Assembly (NCBI RefSeq): GCF_002286815.1
Contig: NZ_MUNM01000033.1
Coordinates: 1 to 64,000 of the forward strand
Length of the DNA: 64,000 bases
Origin: Pseudomonas sp. PICF141
Lineage (GTDB): Bacteria > Pseudomonadota > Gammaproteobacteria > Pseudomonadales > Pseudomonadaceae
Direction of reading: 5' to 3'
Part shown: positions 25,403-35,854 of the stretch, in pieces
Layout: each line of letters opens with the position of its first letter
Numbering within the stretch: position 1 is the stretch's first letter
Made by a program: the position numbers and the translations under genes
Notes under the pieces: generated by a model
What the model saw: only the letters and a program-made list of their open reading frames with translations
What the model was told of the DNA's origin: nothing
The model's database searches: none

Positions 25403-25840
25403 TCAGGAAAGATGCGCCTTGTATTCTTTCTGATATTGCCCGGCAAGGGTTTCCTTCTGTTGCTCGTCGAGCAACTTGCCGGCCATCTGGAAGAACTTCT
25501 GCTCCTCCTCTTTCAAGTGGTGATGGACCTTTTCTGAGAGCTTTTTCGCCGTCGCCAACCAGGACGGACTGGACATTTCGGTCGCATCCAGCGCTTCCAT
25601 CATCTCGTCCATTTCGTGGTGCTCGGAGATGGCGTGGCGGCTAAGATCCACGCCGTTGTCGAACGCCATCAGCGGCACGTAGAAATGGCGTTCTTCAGCG
25701 GTTTCGTGGGCCTGAAGCTCGGATTTGAGCCGTTTGTAAGCCTCGACCCGTTCCGGGGTGTCGCCCTGGGTTTGAATCAGCGCATCGGCATAGCAGCGCT
25801 GACGGTCGTGGCTTTCGCGCAAGGCTTCAAAAATGTTCAC
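25403..25840 (-). CDS. Hemerythrin HHE-domain protein
   Basis: 145 residues with a GTG start after AGGA. Four-helix bundle with iron-ligand candidates His11 (ESHDRQRCYAD), His in LQAHETAEERHFYVPL (about 45-52), HAISEHHEMDEMM and VHHHLKEEEQKFF, the standard HHE pattern. It probably binds a di-iron centre and oxygen or NO, or limits iron-driven oxidative damage. Function in the cell is not shown by context. Confidence 0.85.
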   Translation of the reverse strand: MNIFEALRESHDRQRCYADALIQTQGDTPERVEAYKRLKSELQAHETAEERHFYVPLMAFDNGVDLSRHAISEHHEMDEMMEALDATEMSSPSWLATAKKLSEKVHHHLKEEEQKFFQMAGKLLDEQQKETLAGQYQKEYKAHLS

Positions 25841-25986
25841 GGGCTGTCCTCAATGGCTGCGTTCGACAATGACGTTGTTCAGGCTAGACATTCCCGGGAC
25901 TGCGGCGGTTCCTTCGGTTACAGGGGATAGAACAATCGCCACAACCGGGATAGGCTCCGTGTTCATGCCATAAGGATGTGTAGCCT

Positions 25987-26415
25987 ATGACCTTGCGAAT
26001 CGAACTGTCGAAAAATGCCACTCAGGAAGAACGCGATGCGATCCTCACGCCGCTGCGTGCCTATAACGCCTCAAAGGCCGGGACCACGGTGTCGGAGCAG
26101 ATTGCTTTGCTGGTACGCAATGACCGCGACGAAATTCTCGGCGGGCTTTACGGCCGAGTATTTTACCAGTGGTTGTTCATTGAGTTGTTGTCAGTGCCGG
26201 AGCTGGCCCGGGGACAAGGGATGGGCTCGAAGCTGATGCAGATGGCCGAAGAGCTGGCGCGGGAAAAGGAATGTATCGGGATCTGGCTGGATACCTTCGA
26301 CTTCCAGGCGCCGGAGTTTTACAAGAAGCATGGCTACAGCGAATTGGGGCACATTGCCGATTACCCGCCGGGCCATAAGCGCTTCTTTTTTCAGAAGCGT
26401 TTGATGGATTTGTAA
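25987..26415 (+). CDS. GNAT-family N-acetyltransferase
   Basis: 142 residues. The acetyl-CoA loop is LSVPELARGQGMGSKLMQMAEE (about 68-89), with the R-G-Q-G-M-G pyrophosphate-binding turn, followed by the beta-bulge WLDTFDFQAPEFYKKHGYSELG. The substrate is unknown; sequence and size resemble small stress-related acetyltransferases. A bidirectional hairpin follows. Confidence 0.85.
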   Translation: MTLRIELSKNATQEERDAILTPLRAYNASKAGTTVSEQIALLVRNDRDEILGGLYGRVFYQWLFIELLSVPELARGQGMGSKLMQMAEELAREKECIGIWLDTFDFQAPEFYKKHGYSELGHIADYPPGHKRFFFQKRLMDL

Positions 26416-26438
26416 CCTTCGATTTTCGGGGGGGCCCC

Positions 26439-26512
26439 AAAAGATCGCAGCCTTCGGCAGCTCCTACATGGGATTGCGTTCACCCTGGAGCTGCCGAAGG
26501 CTGCGATCTTTT
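26439..26512. repeat. Inverted repeat with terminator potential (GATCGCAGCCTTCGGCAGC type)
   Basis: AAAAGATCGCAGCCTTCGGC and GCCGAAGGCTGCGATCTTTT pair across about 20 bases; the A/T ends give U-tracts on both strands. It separates the convergent GNAT and lipoprotein genes and can act as a bidirectional terminator. A near-identical copy is at 49793-49874 and half a copy at 42411-42445. Confidence 0.85.
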
Positions 26513-26520
26513 GATCTTGC

Positions 26521-26871
26521 TTACAAGCAGGTCGCCAACGCCGCCAACCGGCGCTTGGCGACAAAATCGTCATGCTGCGCATAGTAGCTCAACGCTGTAC
26601 CCGAGGCGTCGGTGCTCACGTCCACGAAGGACTCGGCCGAACGGGTGTAGACCGTCGAACCGCCCTTCTTGCCCGGCTGCAAATACGCGCCCGCATCAAC
26701 GCCGAATACCGCTTCGTCCTGCCAGGCAAACTGCACGCACTGGGCGACGACTTTCTCCGGTTTATCCGAGGTCAGGGTTTTGTACGGGGGTTTGGTGCGG
26801 GCGTCATTCATCGTCGATCCGGCGCAGCCCGCCAGCAAGGTTGCGGCCAGCGCCACCATCAGAATTCGCAT
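26521..26871 (-). CDS. Small hypothetical lipoprotein
   Basis: 116 residues. The signal peptide MRILMVALAATLLAGCAG ends in a LAGC lipobox (Cys16), with Ala next, consistent with outer-membrane sorting. The mature domain has two further Cys (AQCVQFAW and ATCL at the end) that could form a disulfide. No family recognised. It stops 8 bases from the bidirectional terminator and is probably monocistronic. Confidence 0.75.
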   Translation of the reverse strand: MRILMVALAATLLAGCAGSTMNDARTKPPYKTLTSDKPEKVVAQCVQFAWQDEAVFGVDAGAYLQPGKKGGSTVYTRSAESFVDVSTDASGTALSYYAQHDDFVAKRRLAALATCL

Positions 26872-27049
26872 TGCATTCGCTCATCAGGAAAAAGCGGACT
26901 GTATCACCGCAACGCAGCGCATCGTTCTGCTTTACTTCATTTATAGGGCAAGACCGTGCGCCATTACTGTCGCATCAACCATTTTTCCGGGCCCATTTTT
27001 CTGGCGCGGCTGCCAAGGCGAGCAAAAAGCAGTCTTCCTAGGAGTGACC

Positions 27050-27379
27050 ATGGCGGCAACCGAACAGCAATACGAGCAGGCGCTGAAAAAATTTCTCGAT
27101 GAACGCCCTGAGCTGCGCATCGAACTGGACAACCTGAATCCACTGTTGGCCCAGGCCAAGGGCGAGACAGTGGCGCAGTACCGCGACGAGCGTTTGCATG
27201 AAGCGTTCGAAGCGGAGGCTGAGCGCCTGGGTTTGTTTGCCTGGGAGCTGACGCTGCAACTGACTGTCGCCACGCCAGAGGACTATCAGGCCCAACGCCT
27301 TGAGGTGCACAAGGAAGTCGCGGAGATGGCCGGCATGGACTGGCTGGAGTATTGCGAGCTATATGGGTTAACCCAGTAA
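27050..27379 (+). CDS. DUF6388-family protein
   Basis: 109 residues from MAATEQQYEQAL, after TAGGAGTGACC; a longer in-frame extension upstream has no support. The protein is acidic and almost entirely helical (ALKKFLDERPELRIELD, RDERLHEAFEAEAERLGLFAWEL, HKEVAEMAGMDWLEYCELYGL). It matches a small uncharacterised pseudomonad family. A hairpin follows. Function unknown. Confidence 0.75.
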   Translation: MAATEQQYEQALKKFLDERPELRIELDNLNPLLAQAKGETVAQYRDERLHEAFEAEAERLGLFAWELTLQLTVATPEDYQAQRLEVHKEVAEMAGMDWLEYCELYGLTQ

Positions 27380-27391
27380 TCATCGCTGTTC

Positions 27392-27417
27392 AAGGCAGCT
27401 TTCGCCGATGCTGCCTT
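27392..27417 (+). terminator. Hairpin after the DUF6388 gene
   Basis: AAGGCAGC / GCTGCCTT forms an 8-bp stem with a 10-nt loop, 12 bases after the stop. No T-tract follows, so it is at best a weak terminator. Confidence 0.4.
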
Positions 27418-27465
27418 CGCCCTTGGCAGGTCGGGTTATATGCCGCGCTGAATCTTGTATTGATT

Positions 27466-27551
27466 GTGCGGGCCTCATCGCGGGCAAGCCACGCTCCCAC
27501 AGGATTTAGGCCATCCCTGTGGGAGCGGGCTTGCCCGCGATGGGGCCCGCA
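27466..27551. repeat. REP-like inverted repeat
   Basis: GTGCGGGCCTCATCGCGGGC at the left pairs with GCCCGCGATGGGGCCCGCAC at the right, with inner CCCACAGG / CCTGTGGG arms. Same family as 31123-31225. Confidence 0.85.
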
Positions 27552-27579
27552 CAGACAACATCGATTTAGCCGCCCCGCC

Positions 27580-27593
27580 GATAAAGCTTTATC
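27580..27593. promoter_or_regulatory. Perfect 14-bp palindrome upstream of tusD
   Basis: GATAAAGCTTTATC lies 30 bases before the tusD start. It could be a regulator site or part of the promoter -10 region; no regulator can be named. Confidence 0.35.
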
Positions 27594-27623
27594 ATGGCCG
27601 CAGTTTTGCTGATCGAGCCCATC

Positions 27624-28016
27624 ATGAAATTCGCCATTGCGCTGTTTTCCGCCGCCCATGCCCCCTCCTCGCGCCGCGCCTTGCTGTTCGCCCAGGCCGC
27701 GCTGGCCGGCGGGCATGAGATTGTCCGGCTGTTTTTCTATCAGGATGGCGTCTACAACGCGTCCGCCAGCGTGGTCACACCTCAGGACGAGCAGGATTTG
27801 CCCAAGCAATGGCGCAACTTTGTTACTGAGCATCAACTCGATGGCGTGGTCTGCATCGCCGCCGCCCTGCGCCGTGGGGTATTGAACGAGGAAGAAGCCC
27901 AGCGCTACCAGCGTGAAGCGGTAGCGGTGGGTACGCCGTGGGAATTGTCCGGCCTCGGCCAGTTGCATGATGCAGTGCAAGACGCTGACCGCTTGATCTG
28001 TTTCGGAGGCGCGTGA
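27624..28016 (+). CDS. tusD: Sulfurtransferase complex subunit TusD
   Basis: 130 residues from MKFAIALFSAAHAPSS. DsrE-like fold; the active Cys is in LDGVVCIAAALRRGVLN (about residue 77), equivalent to Cys78 of E. coli TusD. In the TusBCD heterohexamer it takes sulfur from TusA and passes it to TusE, feeding MnmA for 2-thiolation of wobble uridine in Lys, Glu and Gln tRNAs. First gene of tusDCBE-ybiB; the 14-bp palindrome lies just upstream. Confidence 0.95.
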   Translation: MKFAIALFSAAHAPSSRRALLFAQAALAGGHEIVRLFFYQDGVYNASASVVTPQDEQDLPKQWRNFVTEHQLDGVVCIAAALRRGVLNEEEAQRYQREAVAVGTPWELSGLGQLHDAVQDADRLICFGGA

Positions 28017-28018
28017 AA

Positions 28019-28381
28019 ATGGCCAAATCCTTGCTGATTATCAGCCGTCAGGCGCCGTGGTCCGGGCCGAATGCGCGTGAAGCGCTGGACATCGTACTGG
28101 CCGGCGGTGCCTTCGATCTGCCGATCGGTCTGCTGTTTCTCGATGACGGCGTGTTCCAGCTCGCCAATAAACAGAATGCCAAGGCCCTGCAACAGAAAGA
28201 CCTGAGCGCCAACCTGCAAGCCTTGCCGATGTTTGGTGTCGAGGACCTGTTCGTGTGCGGTGAAAGCGCCGCGACCCGTGGTCTGGACCCCGAAAACCTG
28301 TCGCTTGAAGAAGCCCGGGTGCTGGACGCCCAGGAAATCACGTCCCTTATTGATCGTTACGACCAGGTGATCACCCTCTGA
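28019..28381 (+). CDS. tusC: Sulfurtransferase complex subunit TusC
   Basis: 120 residues. I chose ATG 28019, because GGAGG lies 9 nt upstream; a GTG at 28013 overlapping the tusD stop is too close to it. DsrF-like fold: SLLIISRQAPWSGPNAREALD and LPIGLLFLDDGVFQL. It packs with TusD and TusB in the relay complex and is not itself catalytic in E. coli. Its stop shares one base with the tusB start, so translation is coupled. Confidence 0.93.
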   Translation: MAKSLLIISRQAPWSGPNAREALDIVLAGGAFDLPIGLLFLDDGVFQLANKQNAKALQQKDLSANLQALPMFGVEDLFVCGESAATRGLDPENLSLEEARVLDAQEITSLIDRYDQVITL

Positions 28382-28674
28382 TGTCGACTTTGCATGTGTT
28401 GTCCCATTCCCCTTTCGGCGACGATCGCCTGAACAGTTGCCTGCGCGTGATCGGCGCCAACGATGCGCTTTTGCTGAGCGGCGATGCGGCTTATGCCTTG
28501 CAGCCAGGCACCGCGCCATTCAGCGCGCTGCACGCCCGCGGCCTGAAGTTGTTCGTCATGGCCGAAGATGCTCAGGCACGGGCGCTGCAAGTCCCGGATT
28601 GGGCCAAGGCCATCGACTACCCGGCTTTCGTCGAACTGTCGATTCACTACGACAAGGTCAACAGCTGGCTATGA
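28381..28674 (+). CDS. tusB: Sulfurtransferase complex subunit TusB
   Basis: 97 residues, DsrH-like: LHVLSHSPFGDDRLNSCLRV, then ANDALLLSGDAAYAL and a C-terminal DYPAFVELSIHYDKVNSWL. It completes the TusBCD heterohexamer. The start overlaps the tusC stop by one base and the stop overlaps the tusE start by four. Confidence 0.93.
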   Translation: MSTLHVLSHSPFGDDRLNSCLRVIGANDALLLSGDAAYALQPGTAPFSALHARGLKLFVMAEDAQARALQVPDWAKAIDYPAFVELSIHYDKVNSWL

Positions 28675-29006
28675 AATCCCTGACGGTCGGCGCCCGCGCC
28701 ATTGAACTGGACAAGGACGGTTTCCTGGTCGAACTGAGCGACTGGTCTGCCGAAGTGGCCGTCGCCCTCGCCGCCGCCGAAGACATCGAGTTGAGCCCGG
28801 AACACTGGGAAATTCTCGAACTGCTGCGCAGTTTCTACGACGAATTCCAGCTGTCCCCGGCGACCCGCCCACTGATCAAGTACACCGCATTGAAACTCGG
28901 CCCCGACAAGGGCAACAGCCTGCACCTGAACCGACTGTTCAAAGGCACCCCTGCCAAACTCGCCGCGAAACTGGCGGGCCTGCCCAAACCGACGAATTGC
29001 TTATGA
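28671..29006 (+). CDS. tusE: Sulfur carrier TusE (DsrC family)
   Basis: 111 residues. The C-terminal arm ends in LAGLPKPTNCL, with the penultimate Cys that carries the persulfide; LSPEHWEILELLRSFYDEFQLSPATRPLIKY is the family core. It accepts sulfur from TusD and hands it to MnmA, whose gene is at 50414. The ATG overlaps the tusB stop (ATGA) and its own stop overlaps ybiB in the same way. Confidence 0.95.
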   Translation: MKSLTVGARAIELDKDGFLVELSDWSAEVAVALAAAEDIELSPEHWEILELLRSFYDEFQLSPATRPLIKYTALKLGPDKGNSLHLNRLFKGTPAKLAAKLAGLPKPTNCL

Positions 29007-30004
29007 CCGACTACCCAGCACTGACCCTCGAAACACCCGCCGAGCACCCGTTCGCCCAGTTCGTGCGGATTCTTGGCAAGGGCAAACGCGGTGCCCGCAA
29101 CCTGACTCGCGAAGAAGCCCGCGAGGCCATGGGCCTGTTGCTCGACGACAAAGTGGAAGACACCCAACTCGGTGCCTTCCTGATGCTGTTGCGGCACAAG
29201 GAAGAAAGCGCCGAGGAAATGGCCGGGTTCGCCGAAGCCGTGCGTGAACGCCTGAATCCCCCAGCGCTGGCGGTTGATCTGGACTGGCCGACGTATGCCG
29301 GCAAGAAGCGTCACTTGCCGTGGTACCTGCTGGCGGCCAAGTGCCTGGCGCAGAACGGCGTGCGCATCTTCATGCATGGCGGCGGCGCGCACACGGCCGG
29401 TCGGCTGTACAGCGAACAATTGCTCCAGACGCTGAATATTCCACTGTGCCGCGACTGGCAGCAGGTCGGCGTGGCGCTCGATCAGGGCGGGCTGGCGTTC
29501 ATGCCATTGGTGGACTGGGCGCCGCAACTTCAGCGAATGATCGACCTGCGCAACACCTTGGGCCTGCGCTCGCCGATCCATTCCCTGGCGCGGATTCTTA
29601 ATCCGTTGGGTGCCCGTTGCGGCCTGCAAAGCATTTTCCATCCCGGCTATCAGGCCGTGCATCGCGAAGCCAGCGGTTTGCTCGGCGACACCGCCATCGT
29701 GATCAAGGGTGATGGCGGCGAAATCGAGATCAACCCGGATGCCGACAGTCATCTGTATGGCACCACCGGCGGCGAAAGCTGGGATGAAGAATGGCCCCAA
29801 TTGTCGACCCAGCGCCACGTCAAACCGGCCAGCCTCGACCCCGATCATTTGAAAGCGGTATGGCGTGGCGACGTGGTCGACAGCTACCCGCAAATGGCAT
29901 TGATCTCGACCATGGCCCTGGCGTTACGCGGCCTCGGCCAGACCCGCGAGCAAGCGTTCGAAACCGCCCGGCAGTATTGGGATGCAAGGGATCGATCGAT
30001 TTAA
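29003..30004 (+). CDS. ybiB: YbiB-type protein (TrpD2 family)
   Basis: 333 residues from MTDYPALTLETP. It has the fold of anthranilate phosphoribosyltransferase: an N-terminal helical domain (LTREEAREAMGLLLDDKVEDTQLGAFLMLL) and a glycine-rich core (NGVRIFMHGGGAHTAGR, LGLRSPIHSLARILNPLG). E. coli YbiB binds nucleic acids and does not make tryptophan; names such as glycosyl transferase are misleading. Its fusion by ATGA overlap to tusE suggests a role near tRNA or RNA metabolism. Confidence 0.85.
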   Translation: MTDYPALTLETPAEHPFAQFVRILGKGKRGARNLTREEAREAMGLLLDDKVEDTQLGAFLMLLRHKEESAEEMAGFAEAVRERLNPPALAVDLDWPTYAGKKRHLPWYLLAAKCLAQNGVRIFMHGGGAHTAGRLYSEQLLQTLNIPLCRDWQQVGVALDQGGLAFMPLVDWAPQLQRMIDLRNTLGLRSPIHSLARILNPLGARCGLQSIFHPGYQAVHREASGLLGDTAIVIKGDGGEIEINPDADSHLYGTTGGESWDEEWPQLSTQRHVKPASLDPDHLKAVWRGDVVDSYPQMALISTMALALRGLGQTREQAFETARQYWDARDRSI

Positions 30005-30044
30005 CCGATCATAAACGCCCAACCTTTGCGCTTTTTGTTCGAAC

Positions 30045-30056
30045 CTATGCGCATAG
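30045..30056. promoter_or_regulatory. Perfect 12-bp palindrome upstream of the glutathionyl-hydroquinone reductase
   Basis: CTATGCGCATAG lies 38 bases before the next start, close to where a promoter would be. It may bind a regulator of the gene, for example one of LysR or MarR type; none is encoded nearby. Confidence 0.35.
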
Positions 30057-30094
30057 ACTCCTCTCCAACGCTTATCGGTCGAGGAGTTTTGAAC

Positions 30095-31099
30095 ATGGGT
30101 TTGTTAGTCGAAGGTCGCTGGCAGGATCAGTGGTATGAAAGCAAGGACGGCACGTTCCAGCGTGAACAGGCACAACGTCGCAACTGGCTGACCGCCGACG
30201 GCAAGCCAGGCCCGACCGGCGTCGGTGGTTTTGCCGCCGAGGCCGGTCGCTATCATCTCTACGTCTCCCTCGCCTGCCCGTGGGCCCATCGCACGTTGAT
30301 CCTGCGCAAGCTCAAAGGCCTGGAAAGCCTGATCGATGTATCGGTGGTGAGCTTTCTGATGCTGGAAAACGGCTGGACCTTCGACAAGGCTCACGGCTCG
30401 ACCGGCGACAAGCTTGGCAATCTGAAATTCCTGCACCAGCGCTACACCACTGATACCGCCAACTACACCGGCCGCGTCACGGTGCCGGTGCTCTGGGACA
30501 AGCAGACAAATCGCATCGTCAATAATGAATCGGCGGAAATCATCCGCATGTTCAACAGCGCTTTTGATGAGTTGACCGGCAATGACCTGGATTTTTACCC
30601 GGCGCCATTGCGGGCCGAGATCGATGCGCTGAACGAGCGGATTTATCCGGCCGTGAATAACGGCGTCTATCGCGCCGGGTTTGCCACTTCGCAGCAGGCT
30701 TATGAAGAAGCGTTCGATGAATTGTTTACTGAGCTGGATCGGCTGGAGCAATTGCTGGGCGCGAATCGGTACCTGACGGGCGAATACCTGACGGAAGCGG
30801 ATATTCGGCTGTTCACTACGATGATTCGTTTCGATGCGGTGTACTTCGGGCACTTCAAGTGCAACCTGCGACGGATTGCCGATTATCCGAATCTGTCGAA
30901 CTGGCTACGGGAGATTTATCAGTGGCCGGGGATAGCCGAGACGGTGAGTTTCGAGCACATCAAGAATCACTATTACGGCAGCCACAAAACCATCAATCCG
31001 ACCGGGATCGTGCCTAAAGGGCCGGCGCAGGATTTCACTGCGGCTCATGATCGGGCGCGGTTGAAGGGGAAAGGGATTTGGCGTAAAGCTGAGTTCTGA
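30095..31099 (+). CDS. yqjG: Glutathionyl-hydroquinone reductase (GST family)
   Basis: 334 residues starting after GAGGAG. The catalytic motif YHLYVSLACPWAHRTLIL (about 51-68) holds the Cys-Pro-Trp-Ala-His signature of the Xi-class (ECM4/YqjG). The helical C-terminal domain has LTEADIRLFTTMIRFDAVYFGHFKCN, and NHYYGSHKTINPTGIVPKGP near the end is a family hallmark. It removes glutathione from glutathionyl-hydroquinones in quinone detoxification. Monocistronic, with an inverted repeat downstream. Confidence 0.92.
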   Translation: MGLLVEGRWQDQWYESKDGTFQREQAQRRNWLTADGKPGPTGVGGFAAEAGRYHLYVSLACPWAHRTLILRKLKGLESLIDVSVVSFLMLENGWTFDKAHGSTGDKLGNLKFLHQRYTTDTANYTGRVTVPVLWDKQTNRIVNNESAEIIRMFNSAFDELTGNDLDFYPAPLRAEIDALNERIYPAVNNGVYRAGFATSQQAYEEAFDELFTELDRLEQLLGANRYLTGEYLTEADIRLFTTMIRFDAVYFGHFKCNLRRIADYPNLSNWLREIYQWPGIAETVSFEHIKNHYYGSHKTINPTGIVPKGPAQDFTAAHDRARLKGKGIWRKAEF

Positions 31100-31122
31100 T
31101 CTGAAGCAAGGGTGGTTTTTAG

Positions 31123-31225
31123 GGCCTCATCGCGGGCAAGCCCGCTCCCACAGGGATTTGTGTGATGCCAAAGATTGCAGCTTCACCAAATAACCTGTGG
31201 GAGCGGGCTTGTCCGCGATGAGGGC
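31123..31225. repeat. REP-like inverted repeat
   Basis: CCTCATCGCGGGCAAGCCCG at the left and CGGGCTTGTCCGCGATGAGG at the right enclose about 40 bases. It lies between convergent genes, immediately after the cysG stop (minus strand). Confidence 0.85.
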
Positions 31226-31235
31226 GACGCGATCA

Positions 31236-32630
31236 CTAGACCTGCGCCTGAGCCCCTTCGAACCACGCCAGTTTCTCGCGCAGTTGCACCACTTCCCCGA
31301 CGATCACCAATGTTGGCGCATGCACTTCATGCTCCGCCACCAGCCGTGGAAGGTCGGCCAGGGTGCCGGTAAACACCCGCTGATTGACCGTGGTGCCCTG
31401 CTGGATCAACGCCGCCGGGGTATCGGCCGCGCGACCGTGTTTGATCAATTGCTCGCAGATGATCGGCAGGCCCACCAACCCCATGTAAAACACCAGGGTC
31501 TGCGCCGGCGCGACCAGATCGGCCCACGGCAAATCGGTGGAACCGTCCTTCAAGTGCCCGGTGACAAACCGCACCGACTGCGCGTAATCGCGGTGAGTCA
31601 GTGGAATCCCGGCATAGGCCGCGCAACCACTGGCCGCGGTAATGCCCGGTACCACCTGGAACGGAATGCCCTGGGCCGCCAGTTCTTCGATCTCTTCGCC
31701 ACCGCGCCCGAAAATGAACGGATCGCCGCCCTTCAAGCGCACCACGCGTTTGCCGGCCTTGGCCAGATCCACCAGATGCTGGTTGATCTGCTCCTGAGGC
31801 ACGGCATGATCGGCTCGGCGCTTGCCAACGTAGACCCGCTCGGCATCGCGACGGCACAAATCCAGAATCGCCGGCGCCACCAGACGGTCATACAGCACCA
31901 CATCGGCTTGTTGCATCAGACGCAGGGCGCGGAAGGTCAACAGGTCGGGATCACCCGGCCCGGCGCCCACCAGATAAACCTCGCCGATAGCCACAGGTGC
32001 TTCGCCGTTGATTTTCGCCTGCATCAAGCGCTCGGCCTCGGCGCCCTGCCCGGCCAATTGCCGGTCGGCAATCGGGCCCTGGAACACATCCTCCCAGAAA
32101 GCCCGCCGCTGTTGCACATCCGGAAACAGGCCTTTGACCTGAGTACGGAAACGCGCCGCCAGACCGGCCAGTTGCCCGTAGGTGGAAGGAATCCAGGTTT
32201 CCAGCTTGGCGCGAATCAACCGTGCCAGCACCGGCGCGTCGCCGCCACTGGACACCGCAATGATCAATGGAGAACGGTCGACGATTGCCGGGAAGATCAC
32301 GCTGCACAGGGCCGGCGCGTCCACCACGTTGACCGGTACGCAACGCCGATGAGCATCGGCGGAGACTTGCGCGTTCAGTGGTTCGTCGTCGGTGGCGGCG
32401 ATGATCAGCCCGCAACCGTCCAGATCCGTTTCGACGTAGCCACGCACCAGGCACTCGCCACCGCTGCCGACCACCAGCTCGCGCAGTTGCGGTTCGATTT
32501 GCGGTGCAACCACCCGCAGCAGCGCACCGGCTTCGGCCAGCAGGCGGGATTTGCGCAAGGCAATCTCCCCTCCGCCGACGACCAATACACGACTGCCGCG
32601 AAGGTTATGAAACAGCGGCAGATAGTCCAT
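31236..32630 (-). CDS. cysG: Siroheme synthase (multifunctional)
   Basis: 464 residues. Residues 1-200 are the dehydrogenase/ferrochelatase part ([43 protein letters not shown]). Residues about 215-460 are uroporphyrinogen III methyltransferase ([61 protein letters not shown]). It makes siroheme for sulfite and nitrite reductases. Begins directly after the serS stop with no spacer, so it is co-transcribed as the last gene of the ftsK-lolA-rarA-crcB-serS-cysG run. Confidence 0.96.
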   Translation of the reverse strand: MDYLPLFHNLRGSRVLVVGGGEIALRKSRLLAEAGALLRVVAPQIEPQLRELVVGSGGECLVRGYVETDLDGCGLIIAATDDEPLNAQVSADAHRRCVPVNVVDAPALCSVIFPAIVDRSPLIIAVSSGGDAPVLARLIRAKLETWIPSTYGQLAGLAARFRTQVKGLFPDVQQRRAFWEDVFQGPIADRQLAGQGAEAERLMQAKINGEAPVAIGEVYLVGAGPGDPDLLTFRALRLMQQADVVLYDRLVAPAILDLCRRDAERVYVGKRRADHAVPQEQINQHLVDLAKAGKRVVRLKGGDPFIFGRGGEEIEELAAQGIPFQVVPGITAASGCAAYAGIPLTHRDYAQSVRFVTGHLKDGSTDLPWADLVAPAQTLVFYMGLVGLPIICEQLIKHGRAADTPAALIQQGTTVNQRVFTGTLADLPRLVAEHEVHAPTLVIVGEVVQLREKLAWFEGAQAQV

Positions 32631-33923
<1,293 letters not shown>

Positions 33924-33926
33924 TTA

Positions 33927-34301
33927 TCAAAGTTTGGTCAAGGACAGGCCAGCCCAGGTGGCGAGCAGCCCGCCGAATACGCTGATGGCCGCATAGCCCA
34001 GGGCCAGCGGCACTTGCCCGGTTTCCAGCAGGCGCACCGTATCCAGTGAAAAGGATGAAAAAGTCGTCAGCCCCCCAAGGAAGCCGACCATCAACCCGGC
34101 GCGCACCGCAAACGGTACCTCCGGGCGTATCAAAAACAGGCCGTACAAAACGCCGATCAGCAGACAGCCCACGATATTAACGGCCAGCGTCGCGGTATAG
34201 AAGTGCCGCGGCCAATTCGCGTTGATCCAGTTACCGGTGGCGAAGCGCAACAGCGTACCGGCGACACCGCCGACAGAAACGGCAACGATCAATGGAATCA
34301 C
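33927..34301 (-). CDS. crcB: Fluoride exporter CrcB/Fluc
   Basis: 124 residues, GTG start overlapping the rarA stop (GTGA). Four membrane segments are evident. The motif [16 protein letters not shown] near residue 11, [13 protein letters not shown] and [21 protein letters not shown] (Na+-site and pore Phe region) identify a Fluc channel that works as an antiparallel dimer. I see no room for a fluoride riboswitch, because the gene is translationally coupled to rarA inside an operon. Confidence 0.93.
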   Translation of the reverse strand: MIPLIVAVSVGGVAGTLLRFATGNWINANWPRHFYTATLAVNIVGCLLIGVLYGLFLIRPEVPFAVRAGLMVGFLGGLTTFSSFSLDTVRLLETGQVPLALGYAAISVFGGLLATWAGLSLTKL

Positions 34302-35623
34302 TTTTTTCTCCGCTGTCGGGGGCTCAGACGATCAAGCTGCGCCAAGTGGTTAAGCTTTTCGCCAATTTTCAGCTCCAGGCCGCGGGGCACGGGTTGATAG
34401 AACCGTTGCGGTTCGAGTTCCTGCGGGAAGTAGTCTTCGCCAGCGGCGTAGGCATCCGGTTCATCGTGGGCGTAACGGTATTCGTCGCCATAACCCAATT
34501 GCTTCATCAACTTGGTCGGCGCATTGCGCAGGTGCAGCGGCACTTCGAGGGAACCGTGTTCGGTGGCGCTGCGCATCGCGGCTTTGAAGCCCATGTACAC
34601 CGCATTGCTTTTCGGCGCGCAGGCCAGATAGGTGATGGCCTGGGCCACTGCCAACTCACCTTCGGGGCTGCCAAGGCGCTCCTGCACTTCCCACGCCGCC
34701 AGGCACAGGCTCAGGGCGCGAGGATCGGCGTTGCCGATGTCTTCGCTGGCCATGCGCACCACGCGTCGGGCCAGGTACAGCGGGTCGCAACCGCCGTCGA
34801 TCATCCGCGCGAACCAATACAGCGCGCCATCGGGATTGGAGCCGCGCACCGCTTTATGCAGCGCGGAGATCTGATCGTAGAAAGCTTCGCCGCCCTTGTC
34901 GAAGCGCCGACGGGTGTCGCCGAGCAGACTTTGCAGCAAATCGACGCCGATTTCGCTGTTGTCTTCGGCCAGGTCCGAGGCGTTTTCCAGCAGATTGAGC
35001 AGACGCCGGCCATCGCCATCGGCGGCGGATAACAGCATCTGGAAACCTTCATCGCTGAGGGTCAGGTGCCGCTTGCCCAGCCCGCGCTCTTCGGTCAGCG
35101 CGCGATGCACCAGCTTGCGCAAGGCCGCTTCGTCGAGGCTTTTGAGCACATAGACGCGCGCCCGGGACAGGAGCGCGTTATTGAGTTCGAATGAGGGGTT
35201 TTCGGTGGTCGCGCCGATGAAAATCAGCGTGCCGTCTTCAACATAAGGCAGGAACGCATCCTGCTGGGACTTGTTGAAACGATGCACTTCGTCGACAAAC
35301 AGGATGGTGCGTTTACCGTATTGCCCGGCCTGCTGCTTGGCGACCTCTACTGCCTGGCGGATTTCCTTCACGCCGGCCAGCACCGCCGAAACCGTTTCGA
35401 AGTGCGCATCGGAGACTTCCGCCAGCAACCGCGCCAACGTGGTTTTACCCACCCCTGGCGGCCCCCAGAAAATCATCGAATGCAGGGCACCCTGCTCCAG
35501 CGCTTCGCGCAATGGCTTGCCGCGAGCGAGCAGGTGTTCCTGACCGACGTACTCGTCCAGGTTGGTCGCACGCAGGCGTGCGGCCAAGGGCTGAGCAATC
35601 GGGGCGCTGCGAAACAGGTCCAT
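34298..35623 (-). CDS. rarA: Replication-associated recombination protein A
   Basis: 441 residues from ATG 35623 (a GTG one codon earlier is possible). AAA+ ATPase with Walker [19 protein letters not shown] (about 52-69), Walker [19 protein letters not shown] and sensor [17 protein letters not shown], followed by the C-terminal tetramerisation domain. The family (MgsA/WRNIP1) acts at stalled forks with SSB and RecA. The 3' end overlaps crcB by 4 nt. A 231-bp gap with a repeat separates it from lolA. Confidence 0.95.
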   Translation of the reverse strand: MDLFRSAPIAQPLAARLRATNLDEYVGQEHLLARGKPLREALEQGALHSMIFWGPPGVGKTTLARLLAEVSDAHFETVSAVLAGVKEIRQAVEVAKQQAGQYGKRTILFVDEVHRFNKSQQDAFLPYVEDGTLIFIGATTENPSFELNNALLSRARVYVLKSLDEAALRKLVHRALTEERGLGKRHLTLSDEGFQMLLSAADGDGRRLLNLLENASDLAEDNSEIGVDLLQSLLGDTRRRFDKGGEAFYDQISALHKAVRGSNPDGALYWFARMIDGGCDPLYLARRVVRMASEDIGNADPRALSLCLAAWEVQERLGSPEGELAVAQAITYLACAPKSNAVYMGFKAAMRSATEHGSLEVPLHLRNAPTKLMKQLGYGDEYRYAHDEPDAYAAGEDYFPQELEPQRFYQPVPRGLELKIGEKLNHLAQLDRLSPRQRRKK

Positions 35624-35697
35624 CACGTACTGTTGAAACCTCGGGATATTACAGAGTTCTCAAGTTTGGCGAACATCCTGTGGTAGAGCGACTGCCT

Positions 35698-35827
35698 GTG
35701 GCGAGGGGGCTTGCCCCCGTTCGACTGCGAAGCAGTCGTAAAACCATCGCGTGCGCAGTATTGGTAACCCGCGATTGCAGGTTTTGGGGCCGCTTCGCGA
35801 CCCAACGGGGGCAAGCCCCCTCGCCAC
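35698..35827. repeat. Intergenic inverted repeat (GTGGCGAGGGGGCTTGCC type)
   Basis: GTGGCGAGGGGGCTTGCCCC and GGGGCAAGCCCCCTCGCCAC form a nearly perfect pair around CGACTGCGAAGCAGTCG and GGGGCCGCTTCGCGACCC. It sits within the minus-strand run between lolA and rarA and so would be transcribed if they share a message. Same family as 711-823. Confidence 0.85.
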
Positions 35828-35854
35828 ATAGCCCGCTCCCACAGGTTAGGCGTC

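Noticed and set aside
33927..34301. Search for a fluoride riboswitch before crcB
   Set aside because: crcB starts inside the rarA stop, leaving no leader; the sequence upstream is rarA coding sequence.
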